Shown piece by piece: positions 10,488 through 24,400 of a DNA stretch of 64,000 bases (positions are counted from its first letter, which is position 1; every line of letters begins with the position of its first letter). This DNA comes from Kalaharituber pfeilii. Lineage: Eukaryota; Ascomycota; Pezizomycetes; Pezizales; Pezizaceae. The notes beneath the pieces were generated by a model. It worked only from the letters and a program-made list of their open reading frames with translations, made no database searches and was not told the origin of the DNA. Position numbers and translations under genes: made by a program. The stretch is from positions 434,001 through 498,000 of the forward strand of contig WHUZ01000032.1 in the NCBI GenBank assembly GCA_015179045.1, given 5' to 3'.

Positions 10488-13400
10488 ATGGAGTACGGAG
10501 CGTACGGCAATGGGGCCAATGCCCAGCGGCGAAACCCGCCGGCCGATGTCGATGATGCTCTGCAATTCACGCCTCTATCTTCAGTGGTGCCATTTGCTGC
10601 AGGTACTGCTCCCCAAAGCTCTCCTCGCCCCACCACCGACCGCAGAGATGACGCCTGGTCCCTCTAAGGTCTGTAGCCGTTACCTAGTTTGGCACTGACA
10701 GGCTTGCTCACCAGAGTCCCTCCCACTACCCACCTTGAAGACAACTGGCACCCTACATACCTTCTCCGACCATGGCGAGCAGGAACAGGCACGGCACACC
10801 CTTAACTCTCTCAACTCACAGGCAGAAGCCGACCCAAACTCTCCAATAGTAGGGAGATATCTTGGGGACATTGCGTCATATCTCAATTCCGAGGAGCTCA
10901 CCGAATAGTAAGTGCAAGGGGTCCTCAATTAGTAGGGTCATATCAAGTTCTAATTTACCTGCCCACAGCCGGTTTAAGTCAGTGATGGGTATTAAAAAGG
11001 GGTCACAATCGAACGCAAATGAAGTCTCACAGACCTCACTCGATTTCCTTAAGCACCCTAGGATCGGGAAATTTGGAAACATGGTCCTCAAGAAAACTGA
11101 TCCTCATTACAAAGCAGGTACTAGTCCAATAGCTGCCATAGACGAAGTTTATAGCTGATTATATTCACAGGACCGCCATCTAATGTAGCTATTAGGTCCA
11201 AACCTGCTACATCTGTGAGTTCACAAGAGAATCTCAAAACATCTTCCCAGCTGAATAAGCACCCCTCGGTACATACGTCCTCTTTCGCAGTCGAAGTAAC
11301 TACACCATCACGGTCCAAAACACTATCACAAACTCCTCAACCAAAGCCTGAAAGTGGGCAGCAGACTCCGGGCGGTTCTCAGCCTGTTGCTGCCATAGTG
11401 ATCCCCGTTCCACCACCCAGATTCGATCCTTCACAGTACGCAAGCCATGTCGAGTTGGACCACCGTATGCGACAGTCAAAATCAACCGTGGTCGCTGCTA
11501 CGAGTAAAAGCCGGAAGCGGAAGCGAGCTTCTTCGGAAGGGGACGACGAACCAATGGCAGCCGGTATAGATCAGCGAGCTAAAGCGGATTCACATGTGCG
11601 CTCTCTGGAAGTGCTTATAAGTGGAATATTTGAGGCAGAAGATAATTTGCAGCCAGATACCTCGGATCGGGCTGTGGATAAAGCAAGCAAATATTGGACG
11701 TCAAGCACAGTAGATAGCGATTCGCCATGTTTATCTGCCGCAGTGCAGGTCAAGCTCGAAAACTCGATACATAGAGTGATAGCTGTTGGTAGATTTGCTT
11801 CAATACCAGTGGAAGATTTAGCTAGAATACAGAAACTTTGTGAGAACACTTTGAGGCTTGCTGAAGAGACTCGAATTAGGGTGGATGAGGAATCTTTTGG
11901 AGATGAAACTTCGATAGATGCCTGGCTTAGTCGAGTAAATATTGTCGACAATGGCCTAAAAACTGCGAAATCTGTGCTTCGTATGATGGTTGGAGGTCGT
12001 GAAGAAAAACAGGCAAGTCCGTCACTTGTGCCTCTTGTTTGCAGAGACTAACATGGCACAGATTTATAACGAGGACATACTACAGGCTGTGCTAACTAAT
12101 CTGAAGTCTCTTCTTAATGACTGTATCAATCCACTGATTGAATTGAGGCCCTCAGAAAAGCCTGAAATATTCAAGGGTGCTGCTAGTCATAAAAAAGTTC
12201 TGGGGGGTCTCCTTCATGAGATCACCAATGTATTTGCCTTATTGTCTCTTCTCATCTCCTCGGAAGATGTTCCAGAAACCGCAGTGACAACAATGGAATT
12301 TTTAGCGAAAGATATCATCTTCATAGATAACGCGTCGAACGAGAAAGACTCGGTATTAGGCGCCCAAAAGGTGGAGCGTTTTAGAGTAGCCGCCATGGAT
12401 ATTCTAGCAAAGGTAGTTACATGGGCATCTATACTTGTTGATAAGGCTAATAGGTGTAGATTTTTGCACGATATGAAGATCAGCGAATGTTCATATTTGA
12501 TGAAATTCTCACAAGTTTGGAGAAGCTTCCCGTCAATCGACAAAGTGCAAGGCAATTTAAACTTGTTGAGGGCGGCAAAAACATTCAACTGGTTAGTGCA
12601 CTAATGATGACACTCGTCCAGACCAGTGCAGCGTATAGTCCGCTCAAGAAATCTCGGTCCCTGGATGCAATTGGTGAGGATGGTGAGCTTCTATACGTGG
12701 GTGATAAGAAGTCACATGACAAAGCTATGGATGACGATTTTGATGAATCAAATCCCCAGAAGGCAATCGACAAGGTAAGACTACCCTAACATATTTACAT
12801 CAACTTCTTACTTACACGTAATCCAGCTACGCTCCCTCTGTAGTAATCTCAACGATACAGCTAAAGCGAACGCCAAATATCTTGTTCAATTTTTGGTTCA
12901 GCGAGCTATGAAGTCCACCAAGACAGGCGACGCCCCATACAGACATCTGATGGATATCTTCACCGAGGATTTTCTTGCCGTACTTCAATCACCAGAATGG
13001 CCAGGGGCCGACCTACTACTAGAGCAAATTTTGCGGAGCATGGTATATCACACTTTCCCTATTCTTCATATTTATGCTTACTTTTCAGATAAATATTGTC
13101 GACGGAGAAAAACAGCCGGCTCCGGCGAAGACAATGGCACTAGATCTTCTTGGGCTTATGGGATCTACCATCTGTGATATTAATGTCCATATGAAGAACT
13201 TCTATGCGAGCAAAGAGAGTCTGGACGCTTTTGATTCACATATGGCAAGTATCACAGAAAGATACTTTTCTACTCAGGGCGGTGGCGAGGATGTTGTAGA
13301 CTGGGAAAGCCCTCACAGGTTCGCAGCAGAATATCTTGCTGAGCAAAATATCCAAAACGAGTCATTGCAGGTAAGCAATTGTTTCTATTGCAATAGCCCA

Positions 13401-16400
13401 ACTAATGCGGCTGCTCCTTCAAGAGTTCTTTGGGATATTTCCTTGTATCATGGGGTACGAAATTATGCGCGGCCTTCGATAAGCTGGAGGAAGAAGAAAT
13501 TCAGGACGAGAGCGGAGTCCGGTTATCACTTACGGCCTTTAATCTTGCACGAATGTTGACTGATTCCAATTGGGCTGCGGATGACGATTTGTGAGACTCC
13601 TTGATTTGTAATGAAATGAAGCATTTGCTAACTGATTATCTTGAAAGTGACCCCTCTTCAATTTCATCTGTACAAGTCCGACAGGCTTATACGTTAACTG
13701 TCATGCACAATGCTTTTTGCAAGTCCTTTGAGCCTATTGTCACTCGTTTGCTTCGAGCTATCGATAGTGATCAGGCAACCATACGAAGCAAGGGGCTAAA
13801 GTCAATTATGCAGCTTTTACAGAAAGACCCTACGATTCTCAACCGCCCTAATGTATTGAGGTTCTTCAAAAGCAAAGCTCAAGATCAATCCCCGTTAGTG
13901 CGGGATTCTGTGATTGATCTCCTCGGGAAATGTATAACTTTGCGGCCGGATTTAGAATCAGATCTATATGAGCACATCAAGCTGGGTATCGCTGTAAAGT
14001 CTCAAGATGTAAGCATGCTATATTTTCCAATTGCTAACTTGTCATAGGATGTTGCGGTTGGTGTACGCAAGCGAGCCATGAAACTCTGCAAGGATATTTA
14101 TCTTCGCACTGATGAGGAGAGCATCAGGATTTCAATTGCGCGAGCGTTAATGACAAGAATTAAAGACATTGACTCTGCTGTGGCCGTACGTTACCCTCAT
14201 GTTGCACGTGTTCATTAGGTAAGTAGGCTGACCATGCCTAGGAATTAGCAAGGAAGACATTCGAGGAAATTTGGATCACCCCATTATATCCATATGTTGA
14301 GAACACTGACGAGAAAGAGATATCACCTAAAGCTAAACAGTTGGTCAATGAAAGATTATCGATCATGATTAAAGTGATTCACGGCACCGGGAATGACAGG
14401 GGCTTGGACAACTTTACTCTCTCCATCCTTCAAAATCTCATTCAGTCTGTAAGTGACAATTCTATACTCAGCTGAGTGACTATGCTTACATACACAGTTG
14501 CTGGCGAAGGATGTAAAAAATCTAGAGGTTAATTTACGGGTTTGCAAGGCCATGGTCGGATCCATGTTCGATGATCTTTTAGATCGTCAAAGTGATACAG
14601 ACAAGGTAATACATATCACCAGAGCCGGTCGGGGTTAATCTGATTCGAGAATAGGTGGAAAGGCAAAATACACTGCAAGCGTTGGCTGTCTTTGCTCGAG
14701 CCAACGCAAGACTATTCACACCCGAACAGTTGATAATACTGCAGCCTTACACCGAAAACCTAGCCACAATTGATGACTTGCTTGTTTTCCGATCAGTCAT
14801 TGTCATATATCGTTATGCTCTTCCAGCATTGGGAACGTCGCAGACACCTTTTTTAGAGAAAGTGCAACAGTCGCTTCTGAGGTGTCTATCACGAATTACT
14901 GCGAAGGTACCAGCTCCAACCACAATAACCAGATACTGATACTAACTTGAACAGGAATTACATGAAGTCGTTCAGTGTTTATGGACAATCAATGGAGTGT
15001 TGAAAAATATCGAACGCCTTGTGCGAGTCACCATTTCCTGTATCAAGATTATTCACAACGCCAAAACCACCGATGAAAAAGAAATCAACAAACTCAATCG
15101 GTCAATAAATATCTTGGGCCTCATTGGTATGGAATGCGATTTCGAAGACGATAAAGAGAAATTTGATGAACTTCGAGCCCCTAAAGGAAAATGGAAAGGA
15201 GGCTCTATTGCTGGCCTAATTGCAGACACTATCATTCCATTTACTGCTAGTAAACAACCCCTGGTTATTAGAAAAAGAGCTTTAGAAAGCCTTGGAGATG
15301 TTTGTCAAACACATGCCCCGTTATTTCTCGAGCCTCGCATTCTTGCTGCTTTCGATAATGTGTTCGCAGAGAACAATCCTGACCTCGAAGAAATTGTCCT
15401 TGCCGGTTTCAGAGGCTTTCTCCTTATAGAGGAGAAAAGATCAGAGACAAGTATGGAAGAGGAAACCAAAGGAGAGCGCGCAAGTCGTCTGGAAGTGGCT
15501 GCGGTTCCGAATCAAAATGATGGGTAAATCTCACCTGCTTCTCACTTCACAATATATATCTAATGGCAATTTCAGAGTGTGCACTTCAATTGCGCAGAAA
15601 TACCTTAAGGAGATCATCAGAATAGCGCTTGGTACTCTTGATCATTATGCGATAACTGCAGTTGAGGTCATTGGAAGTATTTGCCGACAGGGCCTTGTAC
15701 ATCCCAAAGAGGTTAGAACCCACTCTACCCTTCCGTTCACACGAAACTAACCATCTCAAGTGTATTCCAACACTTATTGCCCTACAAACATCGACCAATA
15801 CATCAATCCAAACTTTATCTTTTACAGAGCTAAGGACTTTACATAACAAACATGAGTCCATAGCAGAAAGGTGTTACCTTGACGGGCTCAAACAATGCTT
15901 TCTTTATCAATTTAATGTTATAAAGGATGGGTGCGGTGCTACGGCTCAGCCATTTGTCTCGAAATTGAGACCGATGTATGACATAGTGAAGGCGAGCCGA
16001 AAAGCTCGCAAGAAGTTCCTCAGCGTTTTAACCTCCTCACTGAGTTTCGAGCCTGCTAAGTTTGAACTAAACAGTAGTCCTGGTCATCTGGAACTAACGC
16101 GGTTCATTGTCGAGAATCTGGCATTTATGGAGTATTCCACAGTGGAGGAACTAATGCAAGTTATTAGTGATATGGAACGCTCTGTTGCATCAATGGGCGT
16201 GCCTGTTGCACATTCTGTTGAGACAGAAATCTTCCTAATTGGTAAAGAAGAGGGCACTACTGTTGATCCGGAACGCCTGAAAACGCTATCCAACGCTTCG
16301 GCAATTTTGTTATTGATTTGGGAGACCAGATCATATCTTCGAAAACTATACGGATTTGGTGTGCAGAGAAAGGGAGGAAAAATCTCAGCAAAAGATGCTA

Positions 16401-16821
16401 CCACAAAGGCGCCAACTAAAGCCCCCTTCGTTACAGGTGCACCCCTGTGGGAGCAAATTAAACAGATTGTAGCATCACTGGATTTGGAAGACGGAATGAT
16501 GCAGCGATGTCGAGATGTAAAGACCCACCCTGTTATCTTCCCGTTCTTGTTTTTATCTCTCATGCACAATATTAACAGCTTTGATAGTTCGTCGAAGTCA
16601 TGAATATTGACAAAGACATGAAACTAATTGGAGACTCTGAGGATGACCTTGACGCCCCTCCTGACCCTATAACGCCGGAGAGGAGCGATGGCGAGGAGCC
16701 TGCCACGCTAATGAAGTCCTTAACGCCCAGCAAAAGAAAACGCAAAATTCCCGCTACTCCAAGCAAGGAGCGCGGCCAAAAGAAAAAGCCATATAAGCCA
16801 AGGGCAAAAAAAGCCACATGA
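10488..16821 (+). CDS. SCC2: Sister chromatid cohesion protein Scc2/Mis4 (NIPBL family)
   Basis: Eighteen exons joined in phase give 1796 residues: 10488-10602, 10715-10907, 10969-11117, 11171-12012, 12062-12412, 12460-12774, 12827-13042, 13089-13370, 13424-13590, 13648-14008, 14048-14185, 14242-14448, 14498-14605, 14655-14906, 14955-15523, 15576-15711, 15761-16516 and 16588-16821. The N-terminus carries FTPLSSVVPFAAESLPLPTL, the Scc4-binding type region. A basic KSRKRKR lies near residue 263. HEAT-repeat signatures follow (FIFDEILTSLEKLP; SPLVRDSVIDLLGKCITL at about 957; VGVRKRAMKLCKDIYL), and the tail is lysine-rich. With Scc4/Mau2 it loads cohesin on chromosomes. Intron 4 has a GC..AG donor and intron 10 is only 39 bp. 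The N-terminal donor at 10603 (GTACTG) is the least certain join. Confidence 0.92.
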
Positions 16822-19286
16822 CGATTAAAAGTTTCATGTCTGTATATTGTACTAATAATGTCGGTGAGAATGGCTCTTCATCTTTTGATAAATTCTTCAA
16901 TAATCGCTTTTCATTTTATTCTACCATTTCTTTTATGGATTGTTTGGGTCTCTGGTGCAATCTTCGTGGGTTTGCTATTTTTCCTAAGCATATTTCTTTT
17001 TCACTTCTTTAGTGCTTTGTTCTTGATGTCCCTGGTTTTTCTACCTTGTAGCTGCTCATCAATCCAATCCCAAGCCTTTTCCTTGAAATCTCTCTCTCTC
17101 TGTTCCTGTGCTGCTGTGGAGTGTTATGTGCATTGCTACTGGTGCTTCCGCGTTGATGTGGGTTATAAACATTACTTCTTTTACTGCATCACTTTACATT
17201 TTACGCAACACCGGTTTTTTTTACTGCTGCGTATGTTGCTATAGAACTAAGTATTTGAAACGTGCTTGCGGGAGGAGGAGGAGAAGGAAGAGGTGGAGGA
17301 AGTGATGGTGGCGTGAATGACGAGAAGTAAATATATATTCTTGAGGCTACGAGGTTGCGAAGCTACGTTGGAACGTAGTTGAACTCGAGCTACTGTTAAT
17401 TGCTCAGGGTCAATCAAGTACACAATTCTCTGAAAAACAATAAAACAAGTTAATATATGCTGGTAAAAACAGTGTTTACTCTTCTTTTACAAGTTGTCCA
17501 GTAAATATGCCAATGAGAGTGCTTGGTGGCTGTGGTTGGTGGTTGAAGTTGATATGCGGCCATTTGGATGCTTCTTCAACTATATATAACATCCAACCGG
17601 AAAATAAACGCGCAACCACTAGTACCAATAACCAGAACTAAACCCCTGCTGGATACCATGAACATACAGTCCGCCCCCGGACCTATTGGAAGATTGGTAA
17701 ATAATTGACAAACAAGTTTTAACTGGCACAAATATTACCCTAAATTTTGAAGATTGAAATTTACTTTCCTATATTTAGCTATTCCACTCCTAGTCAATCC
17801 AGAAAGTAAAGGCCCCCGAGGCACAGCCTTTGTTCCCCACCCACTCTCCCCTGCGTTCTCAGCCCTGTTCTATGTAATCTATCTTCCCTTCCAAGATGTA
17901 CCGCATCATACATAAATTTGCCATATATAATCCTCTTTCTCTATCCACCATCCCTACTACAGAAGAAAAGGTATCATTTCTAATCGCAACCCTATCCCCA
18001 TACTGATTCCTAAACATAAAAAAAAAGGAGTATCATAAATCGAAATAAAATTAACAAGAGGAAGGGGAAACCTAAACTGAGTCAGAAACACGACCTCAGA
18101 TCGACACATTTGCAGAACTGCAAAAAAAAGAAAAGCTGGGAAAGGGCAGGGGTTGGATGGAGAAGGCAGACCCAGGCTGGGGAGTAGAGTTGCAGCCCTA
18201 TGGCTGTTGAAAAAGGGAAGAAGACCAGCTCGGTAGCAATCTACCTTAGAGGAAAAAAAAATAAAAAAATAACTCTAGCCATTCAAGAAAAACACAGAAA
18301 TAGAAACTAAAGAGAAAAATAAGTATTTATGTATATTTTATATGAGTTCATATGTATCAACGCATTCCCGCTCTACGGTCTGAAGAGAAGGTGGATGATC
18401 AGTTTGGGTATATTATGCTATATACAAGTGGTAAGCGGGTAATATTGTAGAGAGAATGGGCACAACGGCGAGAGAAATAGATGGATGGAGGAGGGGGTAG
18501 AAGATAGGTGTACTATGTACAAAAGTCGACACACTGGGAGACCCTAGCAATGAACAAAAAATCAACAAAGGTAATATGTATATACCACATAAAAGACATA
18601 CTTCTTACATATATATATATATAGACAAACCCCAACCGAAAGGACAATATACAGAGGAGAAAAAGACGAAGAAAAAAAAGAGAAAAAAAAAGGCCTAAAG
18701 TAGAACACAGGTAATCAGAAATGTATACAGTATCAATATTACCCCTCCCCAAGATTAAAAAGGAAGAAAAATGAACCAATTTTGACGCCATTCAGAAAAA
18801 CATAGAAAATAGATTAGAAGTGGAAAAACGAAACCCAAAAATGGAATCGAAATTGTCCCATCGGCAAAAAGAAAGAGGATCCAACCAAGCAGAGAGCAAG
18901 ATAAAACTATAGACCGAAAAAGAAAAAGAAAAAGAAAAAATGAAAGAATAAAAGAATGAAAGAAATGAAAGAAAAATAAAATATACTCAGATATTTTTCT
19001 TAAAAAAAAAAGTCAGAATAAAACCCCCATTAGAAACAAGAAAGGGAAAATAAAATAAAATAAAATAAAGCCATACCTTCCCAATGATTTGCTTGTGGAG
19101 AAAAAGAAATTCCCATCTCAATGCCATGTTTTGTGCCATTTCGCATGTTACCTTTTCGACGAGAAAGAATGGAACGAAATGTAAAAAAAACAATGCCAAC
19201 CCAGTACCATGATATATCCATGTCGTCTCAAATCGTAAAGTCGTTGATAAATGAATAGAGCATAAAATCGACAAATGTCCCCTGCA
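16822..19286. other. Convergent spacer between SCC2 and the GPCR gene
   Basis: 2.5 kb between two convergent stops. 16.8-17.3 kb is T-rich on the plus strand, as expected for the SCC2 3' untranslated region. 18.0-19.1 kb is A-rich on plus (T-rich for the minus-strand gene), with GAAAAA-type runs around 18.9 kb, fitting the GPCR 3' region. Short hydrophobic frames come from these runs. I see no gene. Confidence 0.5.
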
Positions 19287-21489
19287 TTATCCTGGATGTT
19301 GTGATGGAAGCCGCTGTGTCTCCACTGGTGCCGAGCCTTCCCATCCATTGCCGTTCGTGGTTCCATTTGGAGATGTCGCTTCGTCAATTACACTACCGCT
19401 ATCTCGTTTCGTAGTGGACGTTGTCCCACTGACACTCACGTTTCTACTCTCTCTTCCACTATCCACCGCACTACCATACTGCCTAGTCGAGTTGGAACTG
19501 TGGTCTCTTACGGTGGTATCGGTGGATAATGCCTGTCCTGCCTCCAGAGCGCTGAGTATATCTGAACTGTGCTTGCGGCCTCTTTGTATCTCCTCCTCCT
19601 CATCCTCATCCCCGTCCTCATCCAGGCCGCCTATCTCAACCCTATCCCACCAATCAGCCCCCATCTTTCCTGGACTCAAGCCAGCTGTACCAATGGTATT
19701 TCCTGACCCAATTGACCCTTTCCTAATTGCCCCCAGCCCACCGATACCACCGATATCACCGATATCACCGACACCACCAAGATCCCCCTCTTCTGAAATT
19801 CTCTCTAGGTCACTAGACCCCTGCTTTTTCTTTTCCAACCGCCTTTGCTCAGCCTCCTTTCGCTCCCTCTCCCTTCTAGCGTAAGCCGCTCGTTGTTCAA
19901 TGCTTAGGTTCCGTCGACTAGTATTCCGCCAGACTTCTTGTCTCAACTCCTCCTCGTCTTCAACAGCCTGAGGGCATCTGGCTCCCTCATGATCCTCACA
20001 ATCATGCTTCCAGAATGCAAAACTGAGCCAAAAAGTCTTTCTCCCTGAGTGCGGGATATACTTCCATGGCTTCTCCCTTGTAGCGAAAAGCCAACAGTCT
20101 ACTGCGCACTGTACCGGTAGGGTGAACGAGACCAGGCATAGCAACGGGAAGGATGGATGATTGGCGAAGTAATCTGTGTATTGTAGTGAATGTGAGATCA
20201 AAGGAGGAACCCACATGAGAGCGTAGACAAGCGGGTAAATAAAAAGAAGCCTCAACTGACGACGGATGACATATCTTCGCTTGAGCAATTCCGCGGTTGC
20301 TGTAGGCCCATCAATTGGAGGGGAATGCGAATGCAGAAAGCTGGGTAAGCCGAGAAACTTGTGCGCCTTCTCCAACCCCTGTGAATCAGAGTTTTTAACG
20401 AATGGTTCATCTGAGGCACCTGTCATCGCATGACGATTTTCTGGTTCAGTTTCAGTCAATCCATGTGAATGAAGGTCTGGTAATCGCCCAGGCGCCGTAT
20501 TGGTAGGCAAAGCATTGCTGTCCACGTCATCCATCTCCAAGATCGTTGGGGCAATATTTGTACGAAAAGTTCGAAATTTTATCCTCACATATACGTATAT
20601 GGATGCGTACAGAATTAGGATTGTGATGAGAATGAGGTATCGAGGAATCCATGCCAGTGCAAGTCGTAACCATATCGGTCGAGCCTATTGAATTCAGAAT
20701 GAAGATGACTTAATTAGTAACTGTTTCATGAATGTTATCGCAGGTTGCGGGAGACGATGGCGTACCGGCAAGTAGCAGTATGTTCCCTGAGAGGTGTATG
20801 CATTGGCTTCGTTAGCAAATGCCAACGCAGCCATCAGTAGTGGAAACGCCAGCCAGATACCGTACAGGTAGTATCTGTACTTGTACAGACCACCTTCTCC
20901 CAGAGCTGTTGGAGGTCGAAAAATGTAAAGAGCACTGTGTACTGCGATTACCAAAATAGCAAAATCTAGCTCCTCCGTCAGTAATTCAAGCGACCTGTTT
21001 GGGAGTGAATGGAATTCACCTGATGCCTCAATTCCCATGCTAATAAAAAACCCCGTAACCTGACAGAATGGAGAAGCTCTATCCACCTTTCCCTGTGTGA
21101 AAACCACGGCCGGATATATCAACTGCCATGATGCTTTCCAAAAATCTGAACATATTAGGAGCATGATCAGGCTATAGATCACATCAGTAAAGATTCTAGA
21201 ACATGTACTAAAGGGTCCCCCACCCCCCCGCCTCAGCACGAAAAAAAGAAAAAACATACTGATGCCTGAACGATCTTTTCATCCTAATAAACCAATATCC
21301 CACTAACAGTCCTGAAGTTAAGCTTATTGATGCTGCAACTATGGCAATTGAACGCAAGATTAACAGCTCCCGCGGGGACATAACAGATGGGTCCTCATAA
21401 TCGGTAGCGCCTGACTTTGAGGTCATCGTCGGCTCCGCAAACAAATCATTCGTCGATGTAGGGTCTAGACTCCAAATTCGACCCTCCAT
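19287..21489 (-). CDS. Git3-type G protein-coupled receptor (glucose/cAMP receptor-like)
   Basis: Four exons on the minus strand, 21260-21489, 21020-21171, 20766-20965 and 19287-20684, give 659 residues. Seven hydrophobic helices are visible. TM1 lies at about 45-68 and TM2 at about 78-101 (LIMLLICSDFWKASWQLIYP). Cysteines in PFCQVTG and TYCYLPA could form the usual extracellular disulfide. The last two helices (RLLFIYPLVYALMWVPPL; LPVQCAVDCWLFATREKPW) match the Git3 C-terminal domain. The third intracellular loop is long (about 110 residues). The tail of about 250 residues is hydrophilic, with a basic/acidic coiled-coil-like ARRERERKEAEQRRLEKKK, a Gly-Ile repeat and an acidic DEDGDEDEEEE run. 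Family members signal through Galpha to adenylate cyclase; the ligand is unknown. Confidence 0.88.
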
Positions 21490-24400
21490 ATAACTTCGAA
21501 TACCTGTGTCCAGGCCTGGTACGGCCCTTTACTCCACGAATGCAAGAGGCTAGTAGAAACTCCCCCCTCTAAAATCAACCGGATATTCCAAAGCAACTCC
21601 TTACAAAACAAGAGTGTAAGGAGGAAAGGTTAGGGTCTGCAAAATATGGACCCCGAAGACTCCCGGGCTTGATGGCGTTGTTTCGTCAGTACACGGGCCA
21701 CTTTGGGTGTAAGGCAGTGAGGCTAGAAATGTTGAACCCTGTAACTGTCGCTTTTTATTATTTATTGGAAACCCGAAAATTACAGCACTGATTTTTATTG
21801 TAATACTCTTTGGACAAAGTCCATGAGTGACATTCTGAACAACCGTACTCCACAGAACCCACAACTTCCGTCGACTGTTTATACTGTTGCTATAGGCTGC
21901 CTTTAGGCTCTTGCAATGTCAAAACCTGTTTCCTTATGCTAGGTGCGTCGTTCGCATTTGAATCAAAACTCCACCTCTTCAATGGATGGTGACGGTTTGT
22001 CTAGTTAGGCTGAGCTGAAGACCAAGAAGACGCCGATGTCTTTAAGTGCGGCTGTCGTACCGTGTAAGCTGGTAATCTAGTAATCCGAGAGCTGGCTGGT
22101 CCTCACAGCAGCCAAGTTATAATGAGCCGGAAAGGTCGTTAACGAAAAATGGTAGTCTCCGTTGCTGGAGATGCCGGGCCGGGTCGGTCAATGATGGACG
22201 CAACAGCAGGCAGGGAGGAGGAGGAACGGAAGCACGCAAATGGGGAAGGGCACTGGCAGTAAATATGAGGCGTAAATAATCGGGGACGAATCGGACTGGG
22301 GTATTTTTTTTTTTTTTTTCCTTTCTTTCTTTTTTTTTTTTCCCCCCCATTTTTGTAGGAGGGGGGGAAGCGTGAGTTTGTCGGCAGAGCCAAATGTAGA
22401 GTGACCATGCAATCGGCGTAAAAAAGCTGCTCGCTGCGCGCACGCCCACAGTGTACGGGCAGCGCGGGTGCCCCCATCCCAAGGGATCGCCAGCTATGGC
22501 GATATGCGCCTGTGACAAGCACCTCCATTCATCATTCATGGGGTCACAGAGCAGGCCGCCGGCCCTGCGCCTATCGCCCAACTGTCTTGTCTGTGAGGGA
22601 AAGCATCATTATTCCACAGCCCGCTAGCTTACAGTGACCACAACTGGCAACGACGATCTCTTCCCATTCGCGGCTCCCCTTCATTTTGCAAGACGTTGAG
22701 CCTGGCCGACGATCAGCTCAGCACTCGGTCTCGAGTCAGCACTGGCCCAACCTGGACTGACAGGCTGAGCGGTCAATTTAGGCCGGGAGAGGCGAGGAGC
22801 AAAACACCACTGGCAAGCGCGGCGAGGTCGACAGTAGAGCCTCAGTGTGGGGCAGCATTGGGGGGCATCAAAAATAGGCCGATCGATGCACGGGCAGCAG
22901 CAGCGTACGAGATCCAACAAGCGAGGACATGCGAAAACAAATCACGACCGCGTAGTGCCCCACGGAAGTATCGCAGCGTTACGGCCGACCGGACGCCTCA
23001 AAGAGCAGTTTGCTGGATCCCCCCGGCATCTCGTGAGAGCGACCGCTGTGCTCCAGATTATACCAACAAGGAAAAAGAAAAAAAAGAAGAAGACAAACAG
23101 CGAGGGAGTCCGAAGCACAATCTGATGGCACTTCTGATAACATGACACCCTGACTTTTTGAACATCATCCTCGATCCCGTGATGCTACACGGCCTCAGCA
23201 ATGCGTGGTGCATCGGCTCCACGCCCTGAACCCGGGTAGGGTCAAACGAGTCTGACAGGGTGTACGAACCGCAATACCATATCCCTAAAGTGGTCAGGCG
23301 GATTCTTGCGCTGTCAAACAAGACTGCCGGATTCAACAGCTACCAAAGTCTCACTTTTGTTGCAAGCATAATCTGGTTATTGCAACCAGACAGTATTTTT
23401 GTCGAACAGGCAGGGTTGACATTCCGCAGATTTGCAAATGGTTAGAAATTATGCAAAACAATTCGCACCACAAAATACAACTGCTCGACGGGATGTGTTA
23501 AAAAAAATTCGCTACTAGGGTATATCACTTCAAAATAGAACGATTCTGTTTGCATGAGCCCTATAGAGCAGTCGTTTGGATATGTGCATTCCAGTTGCAT
23601 TACCTTGTTCTTTGCCGTGCCAGTATCTCTCGTTTTGTTTATCGGTTGGACAAAAGCAAATATCAACAATTACTGGCTTGTCTATCACACCACAAACAAT
23701 CCATCGGTATACCATCTGCCATTCCCCCACTCAGAGAAACATCTGGTTCCAAAGATGCTAGCAAGGTAATCCCTCCTCAACTGGCCCTTCTCCAATTTAA
23801 TGTGATGTGCTGTCTTGTCGATCATTCCTTATCCCTACCTCGATCTCAGCAAATTGGAACTCTCGCCCCTGCTTTCCGCCTTTGGGTAGCAGTCAGACTT
23901 CATGGCAAGTGACTATATTTGCTTCTGATTCAGATAATTGGATTGTTGGATGCACGTTCGGGAACATATAAATCCGATCGCATGGTACAAATCCTTAAAC
24001 GGGAAGGGGGGTCGATGTGGTTACCTAAACTGTGCATTGATGGACGAGAGAGGGAAGCCCATGATTAGAGAACAGATGCGGGAATGCAAGGTGGGGGACA
24101 ATAAGCAGTATCTCTGTCTTCAAGCTTCATCAAGTAGTTGGGGGCGGGGCGCTAATCTGAAATATCGTGGGGTAGCACCCAGGAAGGAAAAGGATGGAGG
24201 CTCTTTTGATCCCTTACAGCGCATGCTCATTCTACAACTACAGGTCGCATGTCAGTTACTGAATTGATGAGGAATGCAAAAACAAATCATTCCCGCCATT
24301 ATCGGTACAACCAGAGAAGAAAGGGCTTTGGTAGCTATCGCTTGCCGCACAGTTACAATGTCTATCGAATGTGACCAACGAAAGTGCCAATCAAGCAGCA

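Noticed and set aside
19348..19884. 178-codon plus-strand frame
   Set aside because: Antisense shadow of the GPCR C-terminal tail.
22117..22581. 154-codon minus-strand frame
   Set aside because: Runs through a poly-T/poly-C block that yields KKKKERKEKKKK; no family resemblance.
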